59,070 nt of DNA, from positions 1 to 59,070 of the forward strand of contig JAZRUV010000009.1 in NCBI GenBank assembly GCA_045652705.1, written 5' to 3'. A model generated the notes under the pieces. The model worked only from the letters and a program-made list of their open reading frames with translations. It ran no database searches and was not told where the DNA came from. Within the stretch, counting starts at the first letter, position 1, and every line of letters begins with the position of its first letter. Made by a program: the position numbers and the translations under genes. The stretch comes from UMGS1649 sp045652705. Lineage in GTDB: Bacteria; Bacillota; Clostridia; TANB77; CAG-465. Below, piece by piece: positions 50,047-58,930 of the stretch.

Positions 50047-51927
50047 ATGGAAAAAAATAAACAGGGAATTTACGAAGAAGGTAAATTCTTGGATAAAGAA
50101 TTAAAAAGAAAATTAGAAAAAACAGATAACATTGCAATAGATAGTGCAAGTATTGCAAAAACAGAAGAAAAAACAGCTAGAAGAAGATTAAATAACTTAA
50201 ATAAAAAAGAGCAACAACCACACACAATGAAGAATAGTACAAAAGAAAGTATATTTGAAAAAGATAAACTTAAAATAATTCCTTTAGGAGGACTACAAGA
50301 AGTAGGAAAAAACATTACTGTATTTGAATATGGTAAGGATATTATAATTGTTGACTGCGGTCTTGGCTTCCCGGAGGACGATATGCTAGGAGTTGACCTT
50401 GTAATACCAGATACGACATATCTAGAGAAAAACATTACAAAAGTTAAAGGGTTATTTATAACTCACGGACACGAGGATCATATTGGAGCAATACCATATT
50501 TCTTAAAGAAAATGAACGTTCCAATATTTGCAACAAAACTTACAGCAGGTTTAATTACTGCAAAACTTGAAGAACACGGATTGGATAAAATAGCTAAGAT
50601 TAAAATAGTAGAACCTAGACAAACAGTTGTTGCTGGTAAATTTAGAGTAGAATTTATACGTACAACTCACTCTATAGCAGACTCTGTAGGGTTTGCAATT
50701 ACAACACCAGTTGGCACAGTAGTACATACAGGAGACTTTAAAGTGGACTATACACCAATTGATGGTCAGGTTATGGACTTTGCAAGATTTGCAGAACTTG
50801 GGACAAAAGGTGTAACACTTCTTATGTCAGACTCAACAAATGTAGAAAGACCAGGGTATACAATGTCTGAAAGAAATGTTGGAGCCGAGTTCGATAAAAT
50901 ATTTATGAATTCAAACAAAAGAATTATAGTTGCAACATTTGCATCTAACATTCACAGGATGCAACAAATTGTAACATCAGCTGCTAAATTTGGTAGAAAA
51001 GTAGCAATAGTAGGACGTAGCATGATACGTGTTATGGGTGTTGCAAAAGAGCTAGGTTACTTAACAGCGCCTGAAGGAACGTTTATAGAAATAGATAAGA
51101 TTGGGCTATATAATCCAGAACAGCTTGTAATAATTACAACTGGTTCTCAAGGAGAATCAATGTCAGGACTAGCTCGTATGTCACAAGGTGAACATAGAAA
51201 AGTTACTATCACAGATAAAGATTTAGTAATATTCTCATCATCATCTATACCTGGAAATGAAAAATCTATTGGTAAAGTTATAGATGAACTTCAAAAAATT
51301 GGAGCGGAAGTAATATATAACCAACTTGCAGATGTACACGTTTCAGGACACGCTTGTCAAGAAGAATTAAAATTAATGCTTATGCTAACAAAACCTAAAT
51401 ACTTTATGCCAGTTCATGGCGAATATAGATTTTTAAGACATCATAAAGAAATAGCAAAACAAATTGGAATGAAGTCAGACAATATATTCGTATCACAAAA
51501 TGGTAGAATACTTGAAATTGATGAAAAAGGCGCAAGACTAGGTTCACAAGTTCCATCGGGAATAGTACTTGTAGATGGACTTGGTGTTGGAGACGTTGGA
51601 AACATAGTTTTAAGAGATAGACAAATGCTTTCAGAAAATGGTATGATACTTGTAGTATTCTCTCTTGAAAGTGGCACTGGAGCTTTAGTTGGAGGACCAG
51701 ATATAATAACAAGAGGATTTGTATATGTACGTGAATCTGAAGACCTTGTTGATGAGATTAGAGAGTTTGCAAAAGAAAAAATACAAAAACTTGTAAAATC
51801 TCATGTAACAGAATGGTCTGCTATAAAAGCTGGACTTAGACAAGAACTTTGTGATTTTGTATATAAGAAAACAAAACGTAATCCAATGATACTTCCAATT
51901 ATAACTGAAGTAAAAATGAATAAATAA
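50047..51927 (+). CDS. rnj: Ribonuclease J
   Basis: A 626-residue metallo-beta-lactamase/beta-CASP RNase. The zinc site is HGHEDHIG (H140, H142, D144, H145), THS and HTGDFK; the beta-CASP part and KPKYFMPVHGEYR complete the core. RNase J has 5'-3' exonuclease and endonuclease activities and matures and decays RNA. The first about 75 residues are a Lys/Glu-rich extension, absent from the typical 555-residue enzyme. AAAGGATGAG precedes the ATG. gltX, ileS and the desulfurase gene follow closely. Confidence 0.95.
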   Translation: MEKNKQGIYEEGKFLDKELKRKLEKTDNIAIDSASIAKTEEKTARRRLNNLNKKEQQPHTMKNSTKESIFEKDKLKIIPLGGLQEVGKNITVFEYGKDIIIVDCGLGFPEDDMLGVDLVIPDTTYLEKNITKVKGLFITHGHEDHIGAIPYFLKKMNVPIFATKLTAGLITAKLEEHGLDKIAKIKIVEPRQTVVAGKFRVEFIRTTHSIADSVGFAITTPVGTVVHTGDFKVDYTPIDGQVMDFARFAELGTKGVTLLMSDSTNVERPGYTMSERNVGAEFDKIFMNSNKRIIVATFASNIHRMQQIVTSAAKFGRKVAIVGRSMIRVMGVAKELGYLTAPEGTFIEIDKIGLYNPEQLVIITTGSQGESMSGLARMSQGEHRKVTITDKDLVIFSSSSIPGNEKSIGKVIDELQKIGAEVIYNQLADVHVSGHACQEELKLMLMLTKPKYFMPVHGEYRFLRHHKEIAKQIGMKSDNIFVSQNGRILEIDEKGARLGSQVPSGIVLVDGLGVGDVGNIVLRDRQMLSENGMILVVFSLESGTGALVGGPDIITRGFVYVRESEDLVDEIREFAKEKIQKLVKSHVTEWSAIKAGLRQELCDFVYKKTKRNPMILPIITEVKMNK

Positions 51928-51970
51928 AAACAACTAAATTGTAACAATAAAATTTAAAAGGAGAATTAAA

Positions 51971-53644
51971 ATGGATAACTTAAAAGAAACACTTGCAAAT
52001 TTAATATTTCCAGATATAACTGAAACAATAGAAGATTTAGAGAAAAAGTATCCTAAAAGAGATTTGGCAGAGGGAGCAGAGGTAACTCGTTTTGCTCCAT
52101 CTCCAACAGGATTCTTACACATAGGTGGACTGTTTGGTTCGTTAATAGATATGACTATTGCTAACCAGTCAAATGGTAAATTTATGCTAAGAATCGAAGA
52201 TACTGACCAAAAACGTGAAATTGAAAATGGAACAAGAAATTTAATAAACCAAATGAGAGCATTTAATATAATTAATGATGAAGGTTTGGTTTCTGAAACA
52301 GAACAAGTAGGAGAATATGGACCATATAAACAAAGTGAAAGAGAATATATTTATAAAATATGTGCTAAAGAACTTATAAAACGTGGTAGAGCTTATCCTT
52401 GTTTTTGCTTGCCAGAAGATTTAAACAAGCTACGTGAGTCTCAAGAAAAGAACAAACAAATACCAGGATATTATGGAACATATGCAAGATGTAGAAATTA
52501 TACTACCGAAGAACAAATAGAGAAAATTAACGCTGGAGTGCCTTACGTTTTAAGATTTAGATCAGAAGGTAGCCATATGAGAAAAGTTAAAGTACAAGAT
52601 ATTGTACGTGGCAAAATTGAAATGGCCGAAAATGATCAAGATATAGTAATAATTAAATCCGATGGTTTACCAACATACCACTTTGCACACGCAGTAGATG
52701 ATCATTTTATGAGAACAACTATTGTAATTCGCGGTGAAGAATGGATACCATCAACAGCGCTTCACTTAGATTTATTTGAAGCATTAGGATTTGAACAAGT
52801 TAGATACGCTCATACACCAACAATGATGAAGAACGATAATGGTTCAAAGAGGAAATTAAGTAAGAGAAAAGACCCTGAATCTGCAGTAAGCTTTTTCTTA
52901 GAAGAAGGATATCCTGTAGACAGCGTTTTAGAATATCTTTTAACTATAATTAACTCAGATTACGAATTATGGAGAAAAGCAAATAAGGAAGCCTCATGGC
53001 GCGAATTTAAAGTGAAATTAGATAAACTAAACAGTTCTGGAGCTCTTTTTGATATGGTAAAACTTACAGACGTATCTAAAGAAGTAATATCTAGGATGAA
53101 CACAGAAACACTTTTAAACAATGTTTTAGTTTGGTCAAAACAATATGATAACGAACTATACAATCTTTTAAATAGCGATTTAGATTATGCTAGAAAAGTT
53201 TTAGGTATTGAAAGAGAAAATGTAACAAAGATTAGAAAAGACTTTGCAAAATACAAAGATATATTACCAAACATATTCTATATGTATAATGACCTATTTA
53301 ACGAAAATCTAGCTGAAGGTTACAATTTCGATTTAAAAGATGGCAAGTTTACACTAGAGGATGTAAAAGTTATTATAGCAGAATATATAAAAGTTTATGA
53401 TGAAACTCAAGATAAAGAAACTTGGTTTAATACTGTAAAAGCTATGGCAGAAACGTTAGGATATTGTGTAAATATGAAAGAGTATAAAGCAAATCCAGAT
53501 GCTTTTAAAGGAAGTATTGCTGATGTTACAGGCTTCATACGTGTAGCTCTTACGAACAAACAAAACACGCCAGACATATATGCAATTCAGCAAGTATTAG
53601 GTGAAACTGAAACCAAAGAAAGACTTGAAAGAGTAACGAAATAA
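51971..53644 (+). CDS. gltX: Glutamyl-tRNA synthetase
   Basis: A 557-residue class I synthetase. RFAPSPTGFLHIGG (HIGH-type, about 39-52), RIEDTDQKRE (about 76-85) and RKLSKRKDPES (KMSKS type, about 299-309) are intact. The anticodon domain is present (about 360-557). It charges tRNA-Glu (and, where GatCAB is used, tRNA-Gln). The start ATG has AAAAGGAG upstream; the gene lies 43 bases after rnj and 34 before ileS. Confidence 0.95.
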   Translation: MDNLKETLANLIFPDITETIEDLEKKYPKRDLAEGAEVTRFAPSPTGFLHIGGLFGSLIDMTIANQSNGKFMLRIEDTDQKREIENGTRNLINQMRAFNIINDEGLVSETEQVGEYGPYKQSEREYIYKICAKELIKRGRAYPCFCLPEDLNKLRESQEKNKQIPGYYGTYARCRNYTTEEQIEKINAGVPYVLRFRSEGSHMRKVKVQDIVRGKIEMAENDQDIVIIKSDGLPTYHFAHAVDDHFMRTTIVIRGEEWIPSTALHLDLFEALGFEQVRYAHTPTMMKNDNGSKRKLSKRKDPESAVSFFLEEGYPVDSVLEYLLTIINSDYELWRKANKEASWREFKVKLDKLNSSGALFDMVKLTDVSKEVISRMNTETLLNNVLVWSKQYDNELYNLLNSDLDYARKVLGIERENVTKIRKDFAKYKDILPNIFYMYNDLFNENLAEGYNFDLKDGKFTLEDVKVIIAEYIKVYDETQDKETWFNTVKAMAETLGYCVNMKEYKANPDAFKGSIADVTGFIRVALTNKQNTPDIYAIQQVLGETETKERLERVTK

Positions 53645-53678
53645 TGTTAATTAGTAATAAGAAAAGGAGTAAATAAAA

Positions 53679-56462
53679 ATGGAAAATGAAAAGAAAAACT
53701 ATTCTGAAACACTAAACCTTCCAAAGACAGAATTCCCAATGAGAGGGAATCTACCTGAAAGAGAACCAGCTGTTTTAGAAAAACAAAACGAAGCAAAAGT
53801 ATATGAAAAAATATTAGAAAAAAATAAAGGAAACAAATCATTTATATTACACGATGGACCACCATATGCTAACGGTAATATACACTTAGGTCACGCCTTT
53901 AATAAAATACTAAAAGACATTATTATAAAATACAAAAACATGCAAGGATTTTATGCACCATACATTCCAGGTTGGGATACACATGGTCTTCCAATAGAGA
54001 AGAAAGTAGAACAAGTGCTTAAAATAAGCAAGGATATGGTAGGTGTTCCTGAATTTAGAAGAAAATGTAAAGAATACGCTATAACTCAAGTTGAAACTCA
54101 AGAACAAGGTTTCAAACGTCTAGGTGTAATTGGAGACTATGCAAACAAATATGTTACATTTGACCCTGAATTTGAGGTTGAACAAATAAAAGTATTTGCA
54201 GACATGTATAAAAAAGGATATATTTATCGCGACCTTAAACCAGTATATTGGTGTGAAGATTGTAGCACAGCATTAGCTGAAGCAGAAATTGAATATCAAG
54301 ATGATACAGCAACAAGTATATTCGTTAAATTCGCTGTAAAGGATGACAAAGGAGTGTTTGATGGGGTAGTAGATACAAACAAACTATACTTTGTAATATG
54401 GACAACAACTCCTTGGACTATGCCAGGTAACCAAGCTGTAACTGTAAATCCTGAATTTGATTATGCAATAGTAAACGTTAATGAGGAGTACTATGTAATA
54501 GCTCAGGAAATGATAGAATCTGTAATGAAAGAAGCTGAAATTACAGAATATACAGTACTAGACAAAACATTTAAAGGTGCAGAGCTTGAAAATATACTAT
54601 TGAGGCATCCAATGCTAGATAAAACGTCTCGTGTAATATTAGGTTCAGACAATGATCTTTTAGTAACACTTGATGCTGGTACTGGTCTTGTACATACAGC
54701 TCCAGGACACGGACACGAAGACTATCTTGCTTGCAAACGTTACTCAGATATAGAAGTTATATGCCCTGTTGATGAAAAAGGATATATGACAGCTGAAGCG
54801 GGTTCTCTTGAAGGTATGAAATATACTGAAGCAAACAAAAAAGTAATTGAAGTTTTAGGTGAAACTGGTGCACTTCTTGCAAGTAAAGAACTAACTCACC
54901 CATATCCACACTGTTGGAGATGCCACAAACCGGTTATTTATAGAGCTACAACTCAATGGTTTGCTTCTGTTAAGAAGTTTAGAGATGAAGCATTAAATGC
55001 TATAAGAACTATTAAATGGTATCCGGCATGGGGAGAAGACAGAATGTACAATATGCTTAAAGACAGAAGTGACTGGTGCATATCTCGTCAAAGAGTTTGG
55101 GGTGTTCCAATTCCAATATTCTATTGTTCAGACTGTGGCAAAGAATTAATAAACGATGAAACAATAACAAGATTGAATGAAATATTTAAAGTTCAAGGTA
55201 CAAATGCTTGGTATGAACTTTCTCCAGAAGAATTACTAAAAGGTTATGACTTTAAGTGTGAATGTGGATGTAATACTCTAACTAAAGAGACAGATATAAT
55301 GGACGTTTGGTTTGATTCTGGTTCAAGCCACTTTGCAGTATTAAATACTAAGAAATATGGCTTATCTTGGCCAGCAGACTTATACTTAGAAGGGAACGAC
55401 CAATATAGAGGATGGTTCCAATCATCACTTTTAACATCTGTTGCTGTTAAAGGTGTAGCTCCATACAAAGAAAATGTTACACATGGTTTCTTAATTGATG
55501 AAGACAAGAGAAAAATGTCTAAGAGCTTAGGAAATGGTGTAGATCCACTTGGGGTTTGTGACAAATACGGCGCGGACATTCTAAGACTATGGACAGTATC
55601 TTCAGACTACCACGCAGACGTTAAAGTTTCTGATGATATAATAAAAGGAATTGCAGAAGTATATAAAAAGATAAGAAATACAGCAAGATTTATGCTAGGA
55701 AATATGTCAGACTTTAATCCAGATGCAGAATATGTAGATTATGAAAAACGTGATGAATTAGACAAATACATTATGCTAAAACTAAATACACTTGTAAGCG
55801 AATGTATAGCCTCATATGATAAATATGAATTCCACGGAGTATTTAATAGCATACATAGATTCTGCACAGCAGAATTAAGTTCTAGATACCTAGATGTTGT
55901 AAAAGATAGATTATATACATTAAATGCAAAAGACGAACTTCGTCTAAGCATACAATCTACAATGTATGATGTGCTAAAAGCTATGGTAAGCTTACTTGCA
56001 CCAATACTTACATTTACAACAGAAGAAATATATAGTTTTATGAATCTTAAAGCTGAAGACCAATTTGAGTCTGTATTATTACTTCCTATGGCTAAGCCAA
56101 ATGAATTATATAATAACGCAGAACTTGCTGCAAAATGGGATGCAATATATGAATTAAGAGATGAAGCTTTAGGGGCACTAGAACAAGCTAGAGCTGAAAA
56201 AACAATAGGACACCCACTAGATGCTTGTGTTACAATTTATGATAATGAACAAAAAGTATCCTCTTTAGAAGAAATAAGAGAAGTATTAGAAATGGTACTT
56301 ATAGTTTCTAAAGTAGATATAAAAGCCGGCCAAAGACATATAGAAGTTTCTAAAGCTCCTGGTGTTAAATGTGAGAGATGTTGGAAATATAACGAACATG
56401 TAGGTGAGCATACGGAACATACAACAATATGCCCAAGATGTATAGATGCAATCACAAAATAA
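53679..56462 (+). CDS. ileS: Isoleucyl-tRNA synthetase
   Basis: A 927-residue class I synthetase of full length. HIGH-type motif DGPPYANGNIHLGHAFNK (about 58-75), editing-domain region with TTPWTMPGNQAV, KMSKSLGNG (about 612-620), and a C-terminal zinc finger (CERCWKY and ICPRC, about 896-923). It charges tRNA-Ile and edits valine. AAAAGGAG precedes the ATG. It is the third gene of the rnj-gltX-ileS run. Confidence 0.97.
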   Translation: MENEKKNYSETLNLPKTEFPMRGNLPEREPAVLEKQNEAKVYEKILEKNKGNKSFILHDGPPYANGNIHLGHAFNKILKDIIIKYKNMQGFYAPYIPGWDTHGLPIEKKVEQVLKISKDMVGVPEFRRKCKEYAITQVETQEQGFKRLGVIGDYANKYVTFDPEFEVEQIKVFADMYKKGYIYRDLKPVYWCEDCSTALAEAEIEYQDDTATSIFVKFAVKDDKGVFDGVVDTNKLYFVIWTTTPWTMPGNQAVTVNPEFDYAIVNVNEEYYVIAQEMIESVMKEAEITEYTVLDKTFKGAELENILLRHPMLDKTSRVILGSDNDLLVTLDAGTGLVHTAPGHGHEDYLACKRYSDIEVICPVDEKGYMTAEAGSLEGMKYTEANKKVIEVLGETGALLASKELTHPYPHCWRCHKPVIYRATTQWFASVKKFRDEALNAIRTIKWYPAWGEDRMYNMLKDRSDWCISRQRVWGVPIPIFYCSDCGKELINDETITRLNEIFKVQGTNAWYELSPEELLKGYDFKCECGCNTLTKETDIMDVWFDSGSSHFAVLNTKKYGLSWPADLYLEGNDQYRGWFQSSLLTSVAVKGVAPYKENVTHGFLIDEDKRKMSKSLGNGVDPLGVCDKYGADILRLWTVSSDYHADVKVSDDIIKGIAEVYKKIRNTARFMLGNMSDFNPDAEYVDYEKRDELDKYIMLKLNTLVSECIASYDKYEFHGVFNSIHRFCTAELSSRYLDVVKDRLYTLNAKDELRLSIQSTMYDVLKAMVSLLAPILTFTTEEIYSFMNLKAEDQFESVLLLPMAKPNELYNNAELAAKWDAIYELRDEALGALEQARAEKTIGHPLDACVTIYDNEQKVSSLEEIREVLEMVLIVSKVDIKAGQRHIEVSKAPGVKCERCWKYNEHVGEHTEHTTICPRCIDAITK

Positions 56463-56510
56463 CAATACTTTGAGTACAATATATATAAAGGATTAATAGG
56501 TGAAAAGTTA

Positions 56511-57680
56511 ATGGACAAAATTATATATGTAGACCATAGTGCTACAACATATGTAAAAAAAGAAGTATTAGATGAAATGTTACCATACTTTAATGATAAG
56601 TATGGTAATGCTTCATCGCCATATAAAATGGGTCAAATTTCAAGAGATGCTGTAGATAAAGCTCGTGAACAAGTAGCTAAAGCTTTAGGTGCTAAGTTTG
56701 ATGAGATATATTTTACAGCAGGTGGAAGCGAATCAGATAATATGATAATTCGAGGAATAGCTCATGCAAATAAGGGCAATGGCAACCACATAATTACTTC
56801 AAGGATAGAACATCCGGCTGTTCTAGAAACCTGTAAAGCATTAGAAAAAGAAGGCTTCGAAATAACTTATCTAGCACCTGATGCAGATGGCGTAATATCT
56901 GCAGACAGTGTAAGAAATGCTATAAAAGATACAACTATCCTTGTATCAATAATGTTTGCTAACAATGAAATTGGAACGATTCAGCCTATAGAAGAAATAG
57001 GGCAAGTTACAAGGTTTAAAGGAGTATATTTTCATACAGACGCAGTTCAAGCAGTAGGAAATATTAAGATAGATGTAGAAAAAATGGGCATAGATGCTCT
57101 TTCTATGTCTGCTCATAAATTTTATGGCCCGAAGGGAATTGGAGCGGCCTACATCAAAAAAGGTGTAAAATTTAATCCTATTGTAACGGGTGGACACCAA
57201 GAAAGAGGAAAACGTGCTGGAACAGAAAATGTACCTGCTATAGTAGGTATGGGTAAAGCTATAGAGCTTGCCTATGCTAATTTAGATGAATATAATAGTA
57301 AGCTTGTAAAACTTAGAGACTATACTATAGATAGAATTTTAAATGAAATTCCTTATGTTAAATTAAACGGCCATAAAGAATACAGACTTCCAGGAAATGT
57401 TAACGTTTCGTTTAAGGGTATTGAAGGAGAATCAATGTTACTTCTTTTAGATATGAAAGGAATAGAGGCTTCAAGTGGAAGTGCTTGTACATCTGGTTCA
57501 CTAGATCCATCTCACGTACTTCTTGCAATAGGTTTGAAACATGAAATAGCACACGGTTCTTTAAGAATTTCGTACGGAGATATTAATACGATGGAAGATG
57601 CAGAGTATATTGTAGATTCTTTAAAAGAAATAGTAGAAAGATTAAGAGAAATGTCTCCATTAGAGGCAGATAAAATGTAA
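56511..57680 (+). CDS. Cysteine desulfurase (NifS/IscS type)
   Basis: A 389-residue PLP-dependent enzyme. IYVDHSATT (N-terminal), HTDAVQAVG (about 178-186), SAHKFYGPKG with PLP Lys (about 204) and the active-site Cys in SGSACTSGSLDPSH (about 325) are all present. It takes sulfur from cysteine to form a persulfide for Fe-S clusters, thiolated tRNA or cofactors; iscU/iscR are not near, so the exact partner is unknown. It starts 48 bases after ileS behind AAAGGA-type sequence. Confidence 0.93.
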   Translation: MDKIIYVDHSATTYVKKEVLDEMLPYFNDKYGNASSPYKMGQISRDAVDKAREQVAKALGAKFDEIYFTAGGSESDNMIIRGIAHANKGNGNHIITSRIEHPAVLETCKALEKEGFEITYLAPDADGVISADSVRNAIKDTTILVSIMFANNEIGTIQPIEEIGQVTRFKGVYFHTDAVQAVGNIKIDVEKMGIDALSMSAHKFYGPKGIGAAYIKKGVKFNPIVTGGHQERGKRAGTENVPAIVGMGKAIELAYANLDEYNSKLVKLRDYTIDRILNEIPYVKLNGHKEYRLPGNVNVSFKGIEGESMLLLLDMKGIEASSGSACTSGSLDPSHVLLAIGLKHEIAHGSLRISYGDINTMEDAEYIVDSLKEIVERLREMSPLEADKM

Positions 57681-57685
57681 ATTGG

Positions 57686-57745
57686 TTGACAATAATCTGA
57701 ATGTATTGTATAATATATTCGGATTATTTTTATGTCCGAATAATA
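57686..57745 (+). promoter_or_regulatory. Consensus promoter with overlapping alternative hairpins
   Basis: TTGACA (57686-57691), 17 bases, TATAAT (57709-57714) is a near-perfect promoter for the small-ORF cluster. AATCTGAAT (57693-57701), ATTCGGATT (57717-57725) and TCCGAAT (57735-57741) can form two mutually exclusive stems. The first could also act as the desulfurase terminator. Confidence 0.55.
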
Positions 57746-57766
57746 TTTTATGAGGAGAATGTATGT

Positions 57767-57895
57767 ATGAAAAAAATTATTGCAATTTGTGGGAGTATCT
57801 TAGCTGTTGCTGCTTTAGTTACAGCAACAGTAGCAGTTATTGATTACAAAATGGAGCACAGACGATATGTAAGAGCAATTATAAAACATTGGTAA
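57767..57895 (+). CDS. Tiny single-pass membrane peptide
   Basis: A 42-residue ORF: KK, one membrane segment IIAICGSILAVAALVTATVAVI and a basic C-terminus RRYVRAIIKHW. The frame opens at 57701 within the promoter, but ATG 57767 nine bases after GAGGAG is the real start. It is the first gene of a cluster with 57909 and 58403, starting 13 bases before the next. It resembles class I toxin or membrane-stress peptides in form only; no function is assigned. Confidence 0.55.
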   Translation: MKKIIAICGSILAVAALVTATVAVIDYKMEHRRYVRAIIKHW

Positions 57896-57908
57896 GGGGT
57901 GGTATTAT

Positions 57909-58388
57909 ATGAAATTTAGAGCATTTTTAGACAAGCATGCATGGACTATCCTTGCGATTATTGCCATACTAGCTGCTGTCATGATATTTGTAGTCATTAG
58001 AATTAATGCAACAAGTAGCATCGATGACCAAGTTAAGGAACTATATGAAAAATCACGGCTGGTGGAACAAGATTTTTCCAATGCACACAACCTAAGTGGG
58101 GTAGTCTGTTATATTAATGAAGCTACCAATTTGGTTATCTTTAACGCTAAAGATTGTACGCTTAAAGTAGCGTATGATAAGAGCGGGGAACTTCTAACGA
58201 AAGAGTTTACCGATAATAGAATTGGAGCCAATTTTGTGGCGACTATATTTACAGTTATTGGTGGAGGCGTTTTATCATTCATGATCTTCGGAGTTGCATT
58301 GATAGGCTTAGACGAAATATTACGTAAAGCAGAGGAAAAAAGATTAGCCAAGGCAAGAGCTCAGAAAAACACAGATGTAGCAGTTTAA
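57909..58388 (+). CDS. Membrane protein, tandem paralogue 1
   Basis: A 159-residue protein: N-terminal membrane segment (about 12-33), a central soluble domain (VVCYINEATNLVIFNAKDCTLK), a second membrane segment (about 110-132) and a basic tail ending NTDVAV. The centre matches the next gene (ITISGKDCDLKVE), so both arose by duplication. AAGGGGTGG precedes the ATG. Composition is less AT-rich than the housekeeping genes. Function unknown. Confidence 0.65.
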   Translation: MKFRAFLDKHAWTILAIIAILAAVMIFVVIRINATSSIDDQVKELYEKSRLVEQDFSNAHNLSGVVCYINEATNLVIFNAKDCTLKVAYDKSGELLTKEFTDNRIGANFVATIFTVIGGGVLSFMIFGVALIGLDEILRKAEEKRLAKARAQKNTDVAV

Positions 58389-58402
58389 ATGGGGGGTTGT
58401 AC

Positions 58403-58909
58403 GTGTTCATGCAAACAATTAAATACATATTTAAAATTATTTTAACGTTTATAATTGTTGCTTGCGTACTCTTGCTGTTTTTTGGTCTAACATTGCCTGC
58501 TTTTCAACGGGATAGAAGTATGTTGGCAGAGCAAGAGATGGAAGCGCACAATCAAACGTTAGAATTGATTAAACAAGACTTTGCACATGTGTTAACGGCT
58601 GAAAACGTAAAAGTTGAAATGAATGAAAATGTAAATATTACTATTTCTGGCAAAGATTGTGATTTGAAGGTAGAGCTTAATAGAGCACTTAAAGTTCTAA
58701 CATTAGAAACAATCGATAAAACGGAAGACGCATACGTTGGGCCTGCATTTGCATGTGTTGGCGAAATCTTTGCATTAACATTTGCTATTGCTTGGTTCTG
58801 TAGAATTATAAGACACATCGCAGAAGATATAAGCATAGCTAGAGACAGAAGAAGAGTAATTAAAGATGCAAAAAAACAACAGAAAGTAGACGTAGAAGTC
58901 CTAGTTTAA
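58403..58909 (+). CDS. Membrane protein, tandem paralogue 2
   Basis: A 168-residue protein with the same plan as 57909: membrane segment (about 8-30), central domain with ITISGKDCDLKVEL, second membrane segment (about 112-132) and a basic tail ending KVDVEVLV. The frame opens at a TTG in the GGGGGG site; GTG 58403, five bases downstream, is the likely start (an ATG at 58409 is the alternative). It is co-transcribed with the preceding gene. Function unknown. Confidence 0.6.
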   Translation: MFMQTIKYIFKIILTFIIVACVLLLFFGLTLPAFQRDRSMLAEQEMEAHNQTLELIKQDFAHVLTAENVKVEMNENVNITISGKDCDLKVELNRALKVLTLETIDKTEDAYVGPAFACVGEIFALTFAIAWFCRIIRHIAEDISIARDRRRVIKDAKKQQKVDVEVLV

Positions 58910-58930
58910 AAGAGCAAGAGAGTGTGAAAA

